Of a stretch of DNA of 25,038 nucleotides, positions 1 through 6,489 are shown piece after piece (position 1 is the first letter of the stretch; the number at the start of each line of letters is the position of its first letter). The position numbers were made by a program, and so were the translations under genes. Where the stretch lies: positions 1-25,038 of the forward strand of contig JAEYAL010000136.1 in the NCBI GenBank assembly GCA_023404805.1, read 5' to 3'. Below the pieces are notes generated by a model. It saw nothing but the letters and a program-made list of their open reading frames with translations, was not told the DNA's origin and searched no databases. The DNA is from Actinomycetes bacterium (GTDB lineage: Bacteria > Actinomycetota > Thermoleophilia > Solirubrobacterales > Solirubrobacteraceae).

Positions 1-2
1 AG

Positions 3-143
3 CCCGTGCCGGTCCCCGCCCCCGGCTTGCGCTTCTCGCGGTCGCCGCTGGCGCCCGGCGGCGCCGCACCGCGCACCGGCCAGCACCAGTGCGCCCTCGA
101 CGATCCCGCCGCCGCCTGGCCCGAGCGGGGGCCGGTCGGCTAG
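3..143 (+). CDS. C-terminal end of a probable CaiB/BaiF-family CoA-transferase (5' part outside window)
   Basis: An open frame enters from the left edge and stops at TAG 141-143, giving 46 residues. The segment reading PGLRFSRSP followed by AAPRTGQH resembles the usual end of class III (CaiB/BaiF, formyl-CoA transferase type) CoA-transferases. In that family a 'G.P.KFS.TP' stretch and 'AAP.LGEHT' precede the C-terminus. These enzymes move CoA between carboxylic acids in the cytoplasm. The next gene, 122 nt downstream on the same strand, is an acyl-CoA dehydrogenase, which suits a CoA-thioester catabolic locus. Only the tail is visible, so the family call rests on short motifs and position. 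The other frames here read as low-complexity Arg/Pro/Ala sequence. Confidence 0.5.
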   Translation, partial: PVPVPAPGLRFSRSPLAPGGAAPRTGQHQCALDDPAAAWPERGPVG

Positions 144-212
144 CGCGTACAAGCTGTACCTCCCAGCCGACCACCCCGCCGGCGCCGCCGGGGCTGATCG
201 CCGCAAACCTCG

Positions 213-258
213 ACCGAACAACCATTTGGTTTGATACCGAGCAGTTGTTCGGTATCTT
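213..258 (+). promoter_or_regulatory. Promoter with overlapping palindromic operators ahead of the acyl-CoA dehydrogenase
   Basis: A near-consensus sigma-70-type promoter is visible: -35 TTGATA (231-236), 16-nt spacer, -10 TATCTT (253-258). The -10 ends 7 nt before ATG 266, so the transcript should start at or next to the ATG and be leaderless. Two perfect inverted repeats overlap the promoter. ACCGAACAAC (213-222) pairs with GTTGTTCGGT (244-253), and GATACCGA (233-240) pairs with TCGGTATC (249-256). A smaller AACC-attt-GGTT element sits at 220-231. Such palindromes are typical TetR-family operator sites. The TetR gene downstream (1577-2179) is a candidate regulator, but that link is inferred. 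Confidence 0.7.
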
Positions 259-265
259 TGGCGGC

Positions 266-1450
266 ATGAGCACCACCCCGATCGCCCGCGACCTCGCCGG
301 CGTCACGTCTGCGCGCCACCTCACCGAGGACCAGCAGGCGCTGGCCGACGCCGTCGCGGACTTCTGCCAGGGCGAGTCCGGCAGCCGCGAGCAGCGCGAA
401 GCCCTGACCAAAGGCCGCACGACGCTGCACAACGACGCGCTCTACCGCCAGATGGCCGAGCTGGGTTACGTCGGGGCGTCGCTGCCGGAGGAGTACGGCG
501 GCTCCGGCGGCGGCGTCGTCGACCTCTGCACCCTGCTCGAGGAGACGACCTACGGCCGGGCGCCGATCGAGGGCGTCGCGGTCACGATGATCGTCGCGGG
601 CGCCTACGAGCGGTTCGGCACCGAGGAACAGAAGCAAGACGTGCTCAACCGCATCGCGATCGGCGACGTGATGGCGATCGCGATGTCGGAGCCGGGCTCC
701 GGCTCCGACGTGGCATCGATGCGCACGAAGGTCGAAGTCGACGGCGACGAGATCGTCCTCAACGGCCACAAAACGTGGATCACGTGCGCCGGCCACGCGA
801 CCGACATCCTCGTCATCGGCCGCTCCTTCGAGGGCGACCGCAAGCACGACGGCCTCACCATGGCGCTCGTCCCGACCGGCACGCCCGGCTTGGAGATCCG
901 CAACATCTCGACGATGGGCGGCGACGAGCAGTGCGACGTCTTCTTCACCGACGTGCGCCTGCCGAGGTCGCAGATCCTCGGCGAGGTCGGCGGCGGCTGG
1001 GGCCAGCTCGTGGCCGGCCTCAACGTCGAGCGCCTGATCATCGCGGCCGTCATGCAGGGCCTGGCCCGCCGCGCCTTCGACGACGCCCTCGCCTACGTGC
1101 GCGAGCGTGAGCAGTTCGGCAAGAAGATCGGCTCGTTCCAGGCGATGAAGCACAAGATCGCGGACTTGGCCACCGAGCTGCGCTGCTGCGAGCTGCTCGT
1201 CTACGAAGTCGCGCGCACGATCGACGAAGACCCGAACCGCCTCCTGCCGCGCGAAGCGTCGATGGCGAAGCTGAAGGTGACCGAGGTCGTCAAGCGCGTC
1301 GCGCTCGAGGGCATGCAGATGATGGGCGGCTACGGCTACGCCACCGAGTACGACATGGAGGCGTACCTGCGGCAGGCGGTCGTGTCGACGATCTACGGCG
1401 GGACGAACGAGATCCAGCGCGACATCATCGGGATGACGTACGGGCTCTGA
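266..1450 (+). CDS. Acyl-CoA dehydrogenase (FadE-like flavoenzyme)
   Basis: A 394-aa protein of typical acyl-CoA dehydrogenase length. These FAD enzymes oxidise acyl-CoA to 2-enoyl-CoA and pass electrons to electron-transfer flavoprotein. The family signature SEPGSGSD lies at about residues 141-148, the QFGKKIGSFQ motif at about 283-292, and the C-terminal MGGYGY...IYGGTNEIQR motif at about 352-385. At the site where MCAD-type enzymes carry the catalytic Glu (IYEGT), this protein has Gly (about 378). Glu255 in NVERL matches the alternative catalytic Glu used by isovaleryl-CoA and long-chain acyl-CoA dehydrogenases. An IVD/LCAD-like active site is therefore likely. I chose ATG 266 over the upstream in-frame ATG at 89 because the promoter -10 lies 7 nt before 266 and the upstream residues are low-complexity. 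Substrate chain is not determinable. Confidence 0.93.
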   Translation: MSTTPIARDLAGVTSARHLTEDQQALADAVADFCQGESGSREQREALTKGRTTLHNDALYRQMAELGYVGASLPEEYGGSGGGVVDLCTLLEETTYGRAPIEGVAVTMIVAGAYERFGTEEQKQDVLNRIAIGDVMAIAMSEPGSGSDVASMRTKVEVDGDEIVLNGHKTWITCAGHATDILVIGRSFEGDRKHDGLTMALVPTGTPGLEIRNISTMGGDEQCDVFFTDVRLPRSQILGEVGGGWGQLVAGLNVERLIIAAVMQGLARRAFDDALAYVREREQFGKKIGSFQAMKHKIADLATELRCCELLVYEVARTIDEDPNRLLPREASMAKLKVTEVVKRVALEGMQMMGGYGYATEYDMEAYLRQAVVSTIYGGTNEIQRDIIGMTYGL

Positions 1451-1481
1451 GCCCAGAAGTCGCCGTATTAGCGGGCACTTT

Positions 1482-1513
1482 GCTGGCGCGTGGGTGAACG
1501 CTCACGCGCCAGC
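1482..1513. terminator. Strong hairpin downstream of the acyl-CoA dehydrogenase gene
   Basis: GCTGGCGCGTG (1482-1492) is a perfect 11-bp inverted match to CACGCGCCAGC (1503-1513), with a 10-nt loop. It begins 31 nt after the dehydrogenase stop codon. No T-tract follows, so it would be a GC-hairpin or non-canonical terminator. It could instead be a regulator binding site, because the TetR promoter lies just downstream. Confidence 0.5.
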
Positions 1514-1526
1514 CAGATTGGAAGCC

Positions 1527-1569
1527 TGTCCAGAGTTAAGGACTGGTCCGTCACACCGCCGCGTAGGAT
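1527..1569 (+). promoter_or_regulatory. Probable leaderless promoter and operator of the TetR gene
   Basis: The -10 hexamer TAGGAT (1564-1569) ends 7 nt before GTG 1577, as expected for a leaderless mRNA; AGGAT could also act as a ribosome-binding site. The -35 (GACTGG, 1541-1546, 17-nt spacer) is weak. Overlapping it, GTCC (1528-1531) and GGAC (1540-1543) form a small dyad. The 12-mer TGTCCAGAGTTA (1527-1538) recurs exactly in the promoter of the M28 peptidase gene (3485-3496), which suggests a shared regulator, possibly this TetR protein itself. Confidence 0.5.
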
Positions 1570-1576
1570 CAGCCTC

Positions 1577-2179
1577 GTGGCTACCCGTCCTACCACCCAT
1601 CGCGCTCGCGGACTCGCTCGCCGCGACGCCCTCCTGCGTGCCGCCGTCGAGATCGTCGCCGAGCGCGGCGTCGGTGGCGCGACCCACCGGGCCATCGCCG
1701 AGCGCGCTAGCGTCCCGCCGTCGACGACGACGTACTTCTTCTCGTCGATCGACGAGCTGATCCTCGAGGCGCTGCGCCACTTCACGCAGCAGCGGGTCGC
1801 CCAGCTCAACGAGCTGGCGCATGTGCTGGCCGAGCGCCACAGCGAGCCGCGAGAGATCGCCCAGCTCTTCGCCGAGATCCTCACCGCGGCTCCGCTGCAG
1901 CACGAGATCGCCCAGTTCGAGGCGTACCTCGACACGAGCCGCCGCGACTCCGACGACCGCCGCGCCGTCGCGTCGATCCTCGAGGCGTTTGAAGGCGTCG
2001 CTGTGAGCGCGCTCGAAGCCGTCGGCGCACCAAACCCGCAAGCGATCGCACCGATCTTCGTCAGCCTCGCCGACGGCTACGGCCTGCGGCGCATCGCCCT
2101 CGGACACGACCTGGATCCCGCGCCGCTCGCCGATGCGTTCTTCCGGCTGTTCGAGTCCTACACCGCCGACGCGAAGTAG
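1577..2179 (+). CDS. TetR/AcrR-family transcriptional regulator
   Basis: A 200-aa protein of standard TetR length. The N-terminal DNA-binding domain covers about residues 12-60: helix 1 is RRDALLRAAVEIVAERG, and the helix-turn-helix is ATHRAIAERASVPPSTTTYFF, followed by the usual 'S.DEL' start of helix 4. The remaining ~135 residues are helical and form the family's variable ligand-binding and dimerisation part. GTG 1577 is preferred because a TAGGAT -10 lies 7 nt upstream and because the helix-turn-helix then starts at the normal distance from the N-terminus. The gene is convergent with the M28 peptidase gene (49-nt gap). Likely targets are its own promoter, the acyl-CoA dehydrogenase promoter and/or the peptidase promoter, all of which carry dyads. 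The ligand is unknown; acyl-CoA is a guess from the neighbours. Confidence 0.88.
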   Translation: MATRPTTHRARGLARRDALLRAAVEIVAERGVGGATHRAIAERASVPPSTTTYFFSSIDELILEALRHFTQQRVAQLNELAHVLAERHSEPREIAQLFAEILTAAPLQHEIAQFEAYLDTSRRDSDDRRAVASILEAFEGVAVSALEAVGAPNPQAIAPIFVSLADGYGLRRIALGHDLDPAPLADAFFRLFESYTADAK

Positions 2180-2228
2180 ACCGGCAGGCCTCGCGCTCCC
2201 GCAGCGCCGCCGCCTGACTCGGGCGCCC

Positions 2229-3455
2229 TTACGCCTCGGCGCGCGCGGCGAGCCGCAGCGCGACGCGCTCGCACAGCTCAGTCGTCGCCGCGATCGTCTC
2301 GTAGGTGAGGTTCTCGGGGACGTCCGTCATCAGGTGGTAGTTCGACGGCGCTTTCCACGGCTCGAGCGACACCAGCGAGACCGTCGGGATCTTCGCGCGG
2401 CTGGTGACGACGCCGTCGGTCGAGAACCGTGAGCGCAGGCCGCGGTCCAGCGAGACGCCGTGCGCACCCGCCACATCTGCGACGAGATCGCGGAACGACG
2501 GGTCGGTGTAGTCCTCCATCGCGACGGTCCCTTCGCCTTCGAGCATGACCAGCTGCGGCGAGCCGACCGTGTCGACCGCGAGGCAGTAGGTGGAGGCCGG
2601 GTCGAGTTCGGCTCCGTGATCCGAGAGGTAGTCGTAGACGCCGCCCTGCAGCTCCTCCTCCGCCCCGGCAGACACGAGCACCACGCGCGCGCCGTCGATC
2701 GGGCGTTCGCGCAGCCGCTCGGCCAGCGCCACCAGCACCGCGACGCCCGAGAGGTTGTCGTTGGCCCCAGGCACGTTGGGGCTCCGCGCGATGTCGGCCA
2801 GCAGCCCGAACGCGACCGACGAGAACGCGGCGCCGCCGAGCTGCAGCTTGCGGCTCCCCGTGAGCAGGCCGAGCCCGACGGCGACCGGCGCCAAGAAGGC
2901 CGGCCACCAATACGGCAACGAGGTGTCGACGCTCTCGACGCGGTGCGGCCAGCGCTCCCAGATCGCCTTCTGCAGCGACTGGTCGAACATCACGCCGGTG
3001 CGGCCGGCGTCGTGATGCGCGAGCACGATCAGCGTGACGGGCGCTCCCGCGGGCCCCAGCTCAGCGACGACGTTGGTCGTCGGCCGCTGGCGGCGCAGCA
3101 GCCGACGCAGGATGCGCGTGCGGTTGTCGATGTCGTCGGCGACCATGGCGCCCGCGGCGACGCTCGCGAGCGCGAGGGTCTTGCGGCCTCGGCGCGGCGC
3201 GAGGAACCCGGCCGCGATCGGCACCGACAGCGCGAGCGCGAGTGCGCTCGGCCAGCCCTTGTAGAAGGTCGCGGGCTCGATGCGGGCGTTGGTCCCAGCT
3301 TCGAGCAGGCGATCGCGGAGGAGCTGCGCCGACCGGAATTCACCGGTGCCTCCCGCCGGGCGGTCGATCGCGGCATGCTCCTCGATCAGCTCGCGCAGCA
3401 GCGAGAGCTCGGCCTCGTCGGCGATGTACGCGTGCGGAGTCTCGACGGCGTCCAT
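2229..3455 (-). CDS. M28-family zinc metallopeptidase, membrane-associated
   Basis: A 408-aa protein with the di-zinc M28 (aminopeptidase Y/Iap-like) pattern. It has AHHD at 146-149, GANDNLSG at 230-237 with the bridging Asp233, GAEEE at 264-268 with the catalytic/metal Glu pair, VDTVG with Asp295, and a late metal His in NYHLMTD (His374). The expected ligands H, D, E, D, H are therefore all present. The family cleaves N-terminal residues from peptides, or acts as a carboxypeptidase in some branches. Hydrophobic stretches at about 70-105 and 184-222, flanking and inserted before the catalytic core, suggest membrane attachment. There is no clear cleavable signal peptide. ATG 3455 is supported by a promoter whose -10 ends 6 nt upstream. 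The acyltransferase gene ends 13 nt upstream on the same strand. Substrate unknown. Confidence 0.88.
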   Translation of the reverse strand: MDAVETPHAYIADEAELSLLRELIEEHAAIDRPAGGTGEFRSAQLLRDRLLEAGTNARIEPATFYKGWPSALALALSVPIAAGFLAPRRGRKTLALASVAAGAMVADDIDNRTRILRRLLRRQRPTTNVVAELGPAGAPVTLIVLAHHDAGRTGVMFDQSLQKAIWERWPHRVESVDTSLPYWWPAFLAPVAVGLGLLTGSRKLQLGGAAFSSVAFGLLADIARSPNVPGANDNLSGVAVLVALAERLRERPIDGARVVLVSAGAEEELQGGVYDYLSDHGAELDPASTYCLAVDTVGSPQLVMLEGEGTVAMEDYTDPSFRDLVADVAGAHGVSLDRGLRSRFSTDGVVTSRAKIPTVSLVSLEPWKAPSNYHLMTDVPENLTYETIAATTELCERVALRLAARAEA

Positions 3456-3461
3456 GGCGTC

Positions 3462-3491
3462 AGCCTAATCAAAGGCTGGACAGATGTCCAG
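3462..3491 (-). promoter_or_regulatory. M28 peptidase promoter overlapped by a palindromic operator
   Basis: On the minus strand, -35 TGGACA (3490-3485), a 17-nt spacer and -10 TAGGCT (3467-3462) form a good promoter. The -10 ends 6 nt before ATG 3455, so the mRNA is predicted to be leaderless. The perfect dyad CTGGACA-GA-TGTCCAG (3476-3491) covers the -35 and part of the spacer, the classic position for a repressor. The site lies inside the last codons of the upstream acyltransferase gene. The shared 12-mer at 1527-1538 points to co-regulation with the TetR gene. Confidence 0.65.
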
Positions 3492-4122
3492 AGTTAGACG
3501 GGTCGCTGCCGGGCGCGGACTCGTCGAGCCCGGGGCCGTAGCGGCGGATGACCTTGGCCGGCGCGCCGGCGGCGATGGCGTACGGCGGCAGGTCGGTGGT
3601 CACGACGCTGTTCGCGCCGATGATCGTGCGCTCGCCGATCGTCACGCCGCTCGTGATCACGACGTTCGCCCCGCCCCACACGTTGTCGCCGATCTTCGTC
3701 GGGCCCTTCGTCGTGAAGCCCTGCCACGGGATCGGCTGCGTCAGGTCGTCGAAGCGGTGGTTGGCGTCCGTGATCAGCGATCCGTTGGCGAACATGCAGT
3801 GCTCGCCGATCTCGATCAGGTTCATCGCCGAGACCATCACGCCCTGGTTGAGGAACGTTCCAGCGCCGATCTTGACCCGCGCCTCGGGCCCGCCCGTGAT
3901 CCACACGTTCGGCTCGAAGAAGACCTGCTCGCCGATCTCCAGCCGCCCTTCGCGCAGCATCTCGAGCACCGGGCCGTGCAGCGGCCAGCGGGCAAACGCG
4001 CGGCGCGCCGCCAGCTGGCGGTAGATCGCCGCGCGGTTCCACAGCAGGCCGTTCTTCTCGTACCAGCGCCACTTGCGCCAGAACTCGACGGCCTGCGAGC
4101 GCGTGATGCCAGTCAGGCTCAT
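3469..4122 (-). CDS. Hexapeptide-repeat (left-handed beta-helix) acyltransferase
   Basis: A 217-aa protein. After a basic, aromatic N-terminal region (about 1-60) come hexapeptide-like turns ('[LIV]-G-x4') from about residue 61 to 200, such as LEIGEQVFFEPNVWI, VKIGAGTFLNQGVMV, LIEIGEHCMFANGSLI, TKIGDNVWGGANVVI and VTIGERTIIGANSVV. The loop TDANHRF carries His122 at the position of the catalytic His in maltose/galactoside O-acetyltransferases. The ending 'PPYAIAAGAPAKVIRRY' is characteristic of that group. Such enzymes work as trimers and transfer acetyl groups from CoA to sugar or other hydroxyls. The acceptor cannot be read from sequence. ATG 4122 has a TAGCCT hexamer 6 nt upstream. The 3' end contains the promoter of the next gene. 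Confidence 0.85.
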   Translation of the reverse strand: MSLTGITRSQAVEFWRKWRWYEKNGLLWNRAAIYRQLAARRAFARWPLHGPVLEMLREGRLEIGEQVFFEPNVWITGGPEARVKIGAGTFLNQGVMVSAMNLIEIGEHCMFANGSLITDANHRFDDLTQPIPWQGFTTKGPTKIGDNVWGGANVVITSGVTIGERTIIGANSVVTTDLPPYAIAAGAPAKVIRRYGPGLDESAPGSDPSNSGHLSSL

Positions 4123-4123
4123 G

Positions 4124-4147
4124 GCGCCAGGCTACGCCGCCTGGCGC
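4124..4147 (-). promoter_or_regulatory. -10 element inside a 9-bp inverted repeat upstream of the acyltransferase gene
   Basis: GCGCCAGGC (4124-4132) and GCCTGGCGC (4139-4147) are perfect inverted repeats separated by 6 nt, beginning one base outside the acyltransferase ATG. Read on the minus strand, TAGCCT (4134-4129) fits the TANNNT -10 pattern and ends 6 nt before the ATG. The dyad therefore covers the -10 and probable start site. No convincing -35 is visible. It could be an operator or simply a stem in the template. Confidence 0.5.
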
Positions 4148-4200
4148 GCCAACGTGCGCCGCGACGTGCAGCATGCGCGGGCTCCGCCATGATCTGAGGC

Positions 4201-4614
4201 GTGGCCGAGGAGCTCCGCATCAACAGCCGCTTGGCGATCCCGCTGACGGAGCTGGTCGTGCGGGCGTCGCGATCGAGCGGGCCCGGCGGCCAGCATGCGA
4301 ACGTGACCTCGTCGCGGATCGAGGTCGTATGGGACGTGCGCGCCAGCGAGACCGTCACCGACTGGCAGCGCGCCCGGATCGTCGAACGGCTCGGACCGGT
4401 CGTGACGGCGCTCGCCCAGGACTCGCGCAGCCAGCGCCGCAACCGCGACCTCGCGTTCGAGCGGCTCGCCGCCAAGGTGGCATCGGCGCTGGTGGTGCAG
4501 CAGACGCGCCGTCCGACGAAGCCGAGCCGCGGCGCCAAGGAGCGGCGGCTCTCAGCGAAGCGGCAGAACAGCGACCGCAAGGCCGGCCGGCGCAAGCCCG
4601 GCGCCGACGACTGA
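4201..4614 (+). CDS. arfB: Peptidyl-tRNA hydrolase ArfB-type ribosome rescue factor
   Basis: A 137-aa protein with the class I release-factor catalytic motif GPGGQHAN; the GGQ is at residues 29-31. It is followed by 'VTSSRIEVVWDVRAS', matching the 'N..SS.V.L.FD...S' segment of ArfB/YaeJ/ICT1. The C-terminus from about residue 105 is a basic tail (KPSRGAKERRLSAKRQ...RKAGRR), which in ArfB enters the empty mRNA channel of stalled ribosomes. There is no codon-recognition domain, so it should release peptides from non-stop ribosomes in place of, or alongside, tmRNA. GTG 4201 is the start: a CATGAT hexamer (4188-4193) ends 7 nt upstream, and GAGG is close by. It is transcribed divergently from the acyltransferase gene. 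Confidence 0.9.
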   Translation: MAEELRINSRLAIPLTELVVRASRSSGPGGQHANVTSSRIEVVWDVRASETVTDWQRARIVERLGPVVTALAQDSRSQRRNRDLAFERLAAKVASALVVQQTRRPTKPSRGAKERRLSAKRQNSDRKAGRRKPGADD

Positions 4615-4744
4615 GCGAGATTCAAAGCACTAGAAACCGGGCTGGGCGTCTGTGAGACTCTGAGACCGGGCTCACACGGGGTTGTCCGCCTCGCCCACCC
4701 CGGCCGCCGCAGGCCGCCCTGTCACCACACCCGGAAGCCGTTCC

Positions 4745-6481
4745 GTGTCTCCAGCTTTTCCGTTCCGGCCGGCGCGCCGCGCCGCGATCGCCATCCTCGC
4801 CGCGACCGCCGTGCTGGCCTCAGGCGCCAGCGCCGCCGAGCGCGTCGAGCTGCCGATCGACTCGGCGTCGCCGCAGACGGACGTCGCCTCCAGCCTCGTC
4901 AAACTCCACGTGCCGCTGCCGGCTGGCTCGCCGGCGCACACCGAGGCCTGCGACTGGATCCAGTACGTGCGCTTCCGCCCCGCAGGCGGCCCGGCTGACG
5001 CGGCGCAGGCCGACGCGGTCGCGGTCCTGATGCCCGGCCTCATCGAGGGCGCCACGGCGTTCGACCCGGTCGCGAGGAACACGATCCGCGAGGCGAAGCG
5101 CCGCGGCAAGTCGATCGAGGTGTGGGCGATCGACCGGCGCTCCAACTGCCTGGAGGACCTCACCGGCGTCGACTACGTCGAGCGCACCGGCGACATCGAT
5201 GGCGGGCTGGCCTACTACTACCACCAGGGCGAGATCGACGGAAAGCGGTTCTCAGCGCCGTTCACCCGCGCGCCGAAGGTGCTCGCGGAGTTCGGCATCG
5301 AGCAGACGATGCGCGACTACCACGCGGTCCTCACCACCGAACTGCCCAGCCAGCCGTGGCGCGAGCGGCACGTGATCTGCGGCGGCCACTCGCTCGGCGG
5401 GCCGCTCACCGAGCTCTACGCCGCGTGGGACTTCGACGGCGACACATCGACCACGGCAGACGCCGGCTACCGCCAGTGCGCGGCCTTCATGGGCTTCGAC
5501 ACGATCCTCAGCAGCAAGCTGAGCGGCGGCGAGACGGGCGGCAAGCCCGCTGCGCCGGTGAGCCCGCTGATCTCGGGTCTGCTGACGAACATCAACAAGA
5601 CCACGGTCCGCGCGCTGCGAGCCGGGTCGTTTCCGCGCAACTTCGACATCACCGGCATCGGGCCGGAGACCATGATGCTGCTCGATGCCGTGTCGATCTT
5701 CGCGTCGCGGACGCCGGACGACGACTGGTCGCCCGCGCTCGCGAAGATCCCGCGCTCGGCGACGACCGACCAGTTCTTCCACATCTCAGGTTCGCCGAAC
5801 ATGGACCGGTGGCTGACGTCGAAGGACTCCATGCGGAGCGTGCGCTACTCGTACATGGGCGCGCTCGGCCAGATCCTCGATGACAACGGCGCCGTCTTCG
5901 GCCTCGTGCGGTCGAGCTTCGGGTTCTTCGACGGCGCGCCGCTGCGGCGCAACTCGCTGCCGGCCACGCTCTCGAAGGTACCGCTCGTCGGGCAGTTCAT
6001 CACCCCAGGCGCGCTGTTCATGCCGCAGCAGGTAGCGGGCAAGCCGCTCGTCGGCTGGAAGAACTACAACGAGCTGGGCTCCGGCGCCACCCAGGTCGGC
6101 CGCGGTGCGACGACGCCCGGATCCGAGGTGACGGACGCCCGCGAGCTTGCGCGCATCCTCCATGAAGGCCCGACCAATCTGATCGAGGCGTGGTTCCCGC
6201 TGCGGATCATGGTCGACCAGTACCTGATCGCCGGCGGCGACCGCTCCGGCGCGTTCAAGGCGATCGCCCATCCGACAGGGGTCCGGCAGAAGCCCCGGTT
6301 CGTGGTGCTTGCCGGCTCGGGCTTGCGCGGACGGGAGACGAAGTTCACCGACCCCGTCGTCAAGCTCCCGGGCTATGAGCACCTCGACGTGCTCACGGCC
6401 GCCGAGTACCAGAACAACGGCCAGCCCGAGGGCTCGAGCCAGGCGTTCGCCGACCTCATCGACTCCGCGCTGACCGAGTAG
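4745..6481 (+). CDS. Secreted alpha/beta-hydrolase-like protein, tandem copy 1 of 4
   Basis: A 578-aa protein starting at GTG 4745, with GGAAG (4733-4737) 7 nt upstream. A signal peptide is clear: RPARR, a hydrophobic Ala-rich core, then ASAA before ERVELP. The mature protein has an alpha/beta-hydrolase layout. A 'VAVLMPGLIEGA' strand/oxyanion-type segment is followed by the nucleophile elbow CGGHSLGG (Ser216). Near the C-terminus 'FTDPVVKLPGYEHLDVL' supplies Asp536 and His546 as likely triad partners. Cysteines at about 69, 135, 212 and 245 are conserved in all four copies and could form two disulfides. Copy 2 begins 8 nt after this stop, so they are co-transcribed. Substrate is unknown; an extracellular lipase or esterase is possible, and I do not recognise a named subfamily. 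The in-frame TTG at 4682 is a weaker start. Confidence 0.75.
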   Translation: MSPAFPFRPARRAAIAILAATAVLASGASAAERVELPIDSASPQTDVASSLVKLHVPLPAGSPAHTEACDWIQYVRFRPAGGPADAAQADAVAVLMPGLIEGATAFDPVARNTIREAKRRGKSIEVWAIDRRSNCLEDLTGVDYVERTGDIDGGLAYYYHQGEIDGKRFSAPFTRAPKVLAEFGIEQTMRDYHAVLTTELPSQPWRERHVICGGHSLGGPLTELYAAWDFDGDTSTTADAGYRQCAAFMGFDTILSSKLSGGETGGKPAAPVSPLISGLLTNINKTTVRALRAGSFPRNFDITGIGPETMMLLDAVSIFASRTPDDDWSPALAKIPRSATTDQFFHISGSPNMDRWLTSKDSMRSVRYSYMGALGQILDDNGAVFGLVRSSFGFFDGAPLRRNSLPATLSKVPLVGQFITPGALFMPQQVAGKPLVGWKNYNELGSGATQVGRGATTPGSEVTDARELARILHEGPTNLIEAWFPLRIMVDQYLIAGGDRSGAFKAIAHPTGVRQKPRFVVLAGSGLRGRETKFTDPVVKLPGYEHLDVLTAAEYQNNGQPEGSSQAFADLIDSALTE

Positions 6482-6489
6482 GGACCGCC

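Noticed and set aside
89..265. Upstream in-frame start for the acyl-CoA dehydrogenase
   Set aside because: It would place the promoter and dyads inside the coding region and add 59 low-complexity residues overlapping the end of the preceding gene.
4682..4744. TTG 4682 as the start of hydrolase copy 1
   Set aside because: It would put about 21 extra residues before the signal peptide. GTG 4745 has a Shine-Dalgarno at good spacing and gives a length equal to copy 4.
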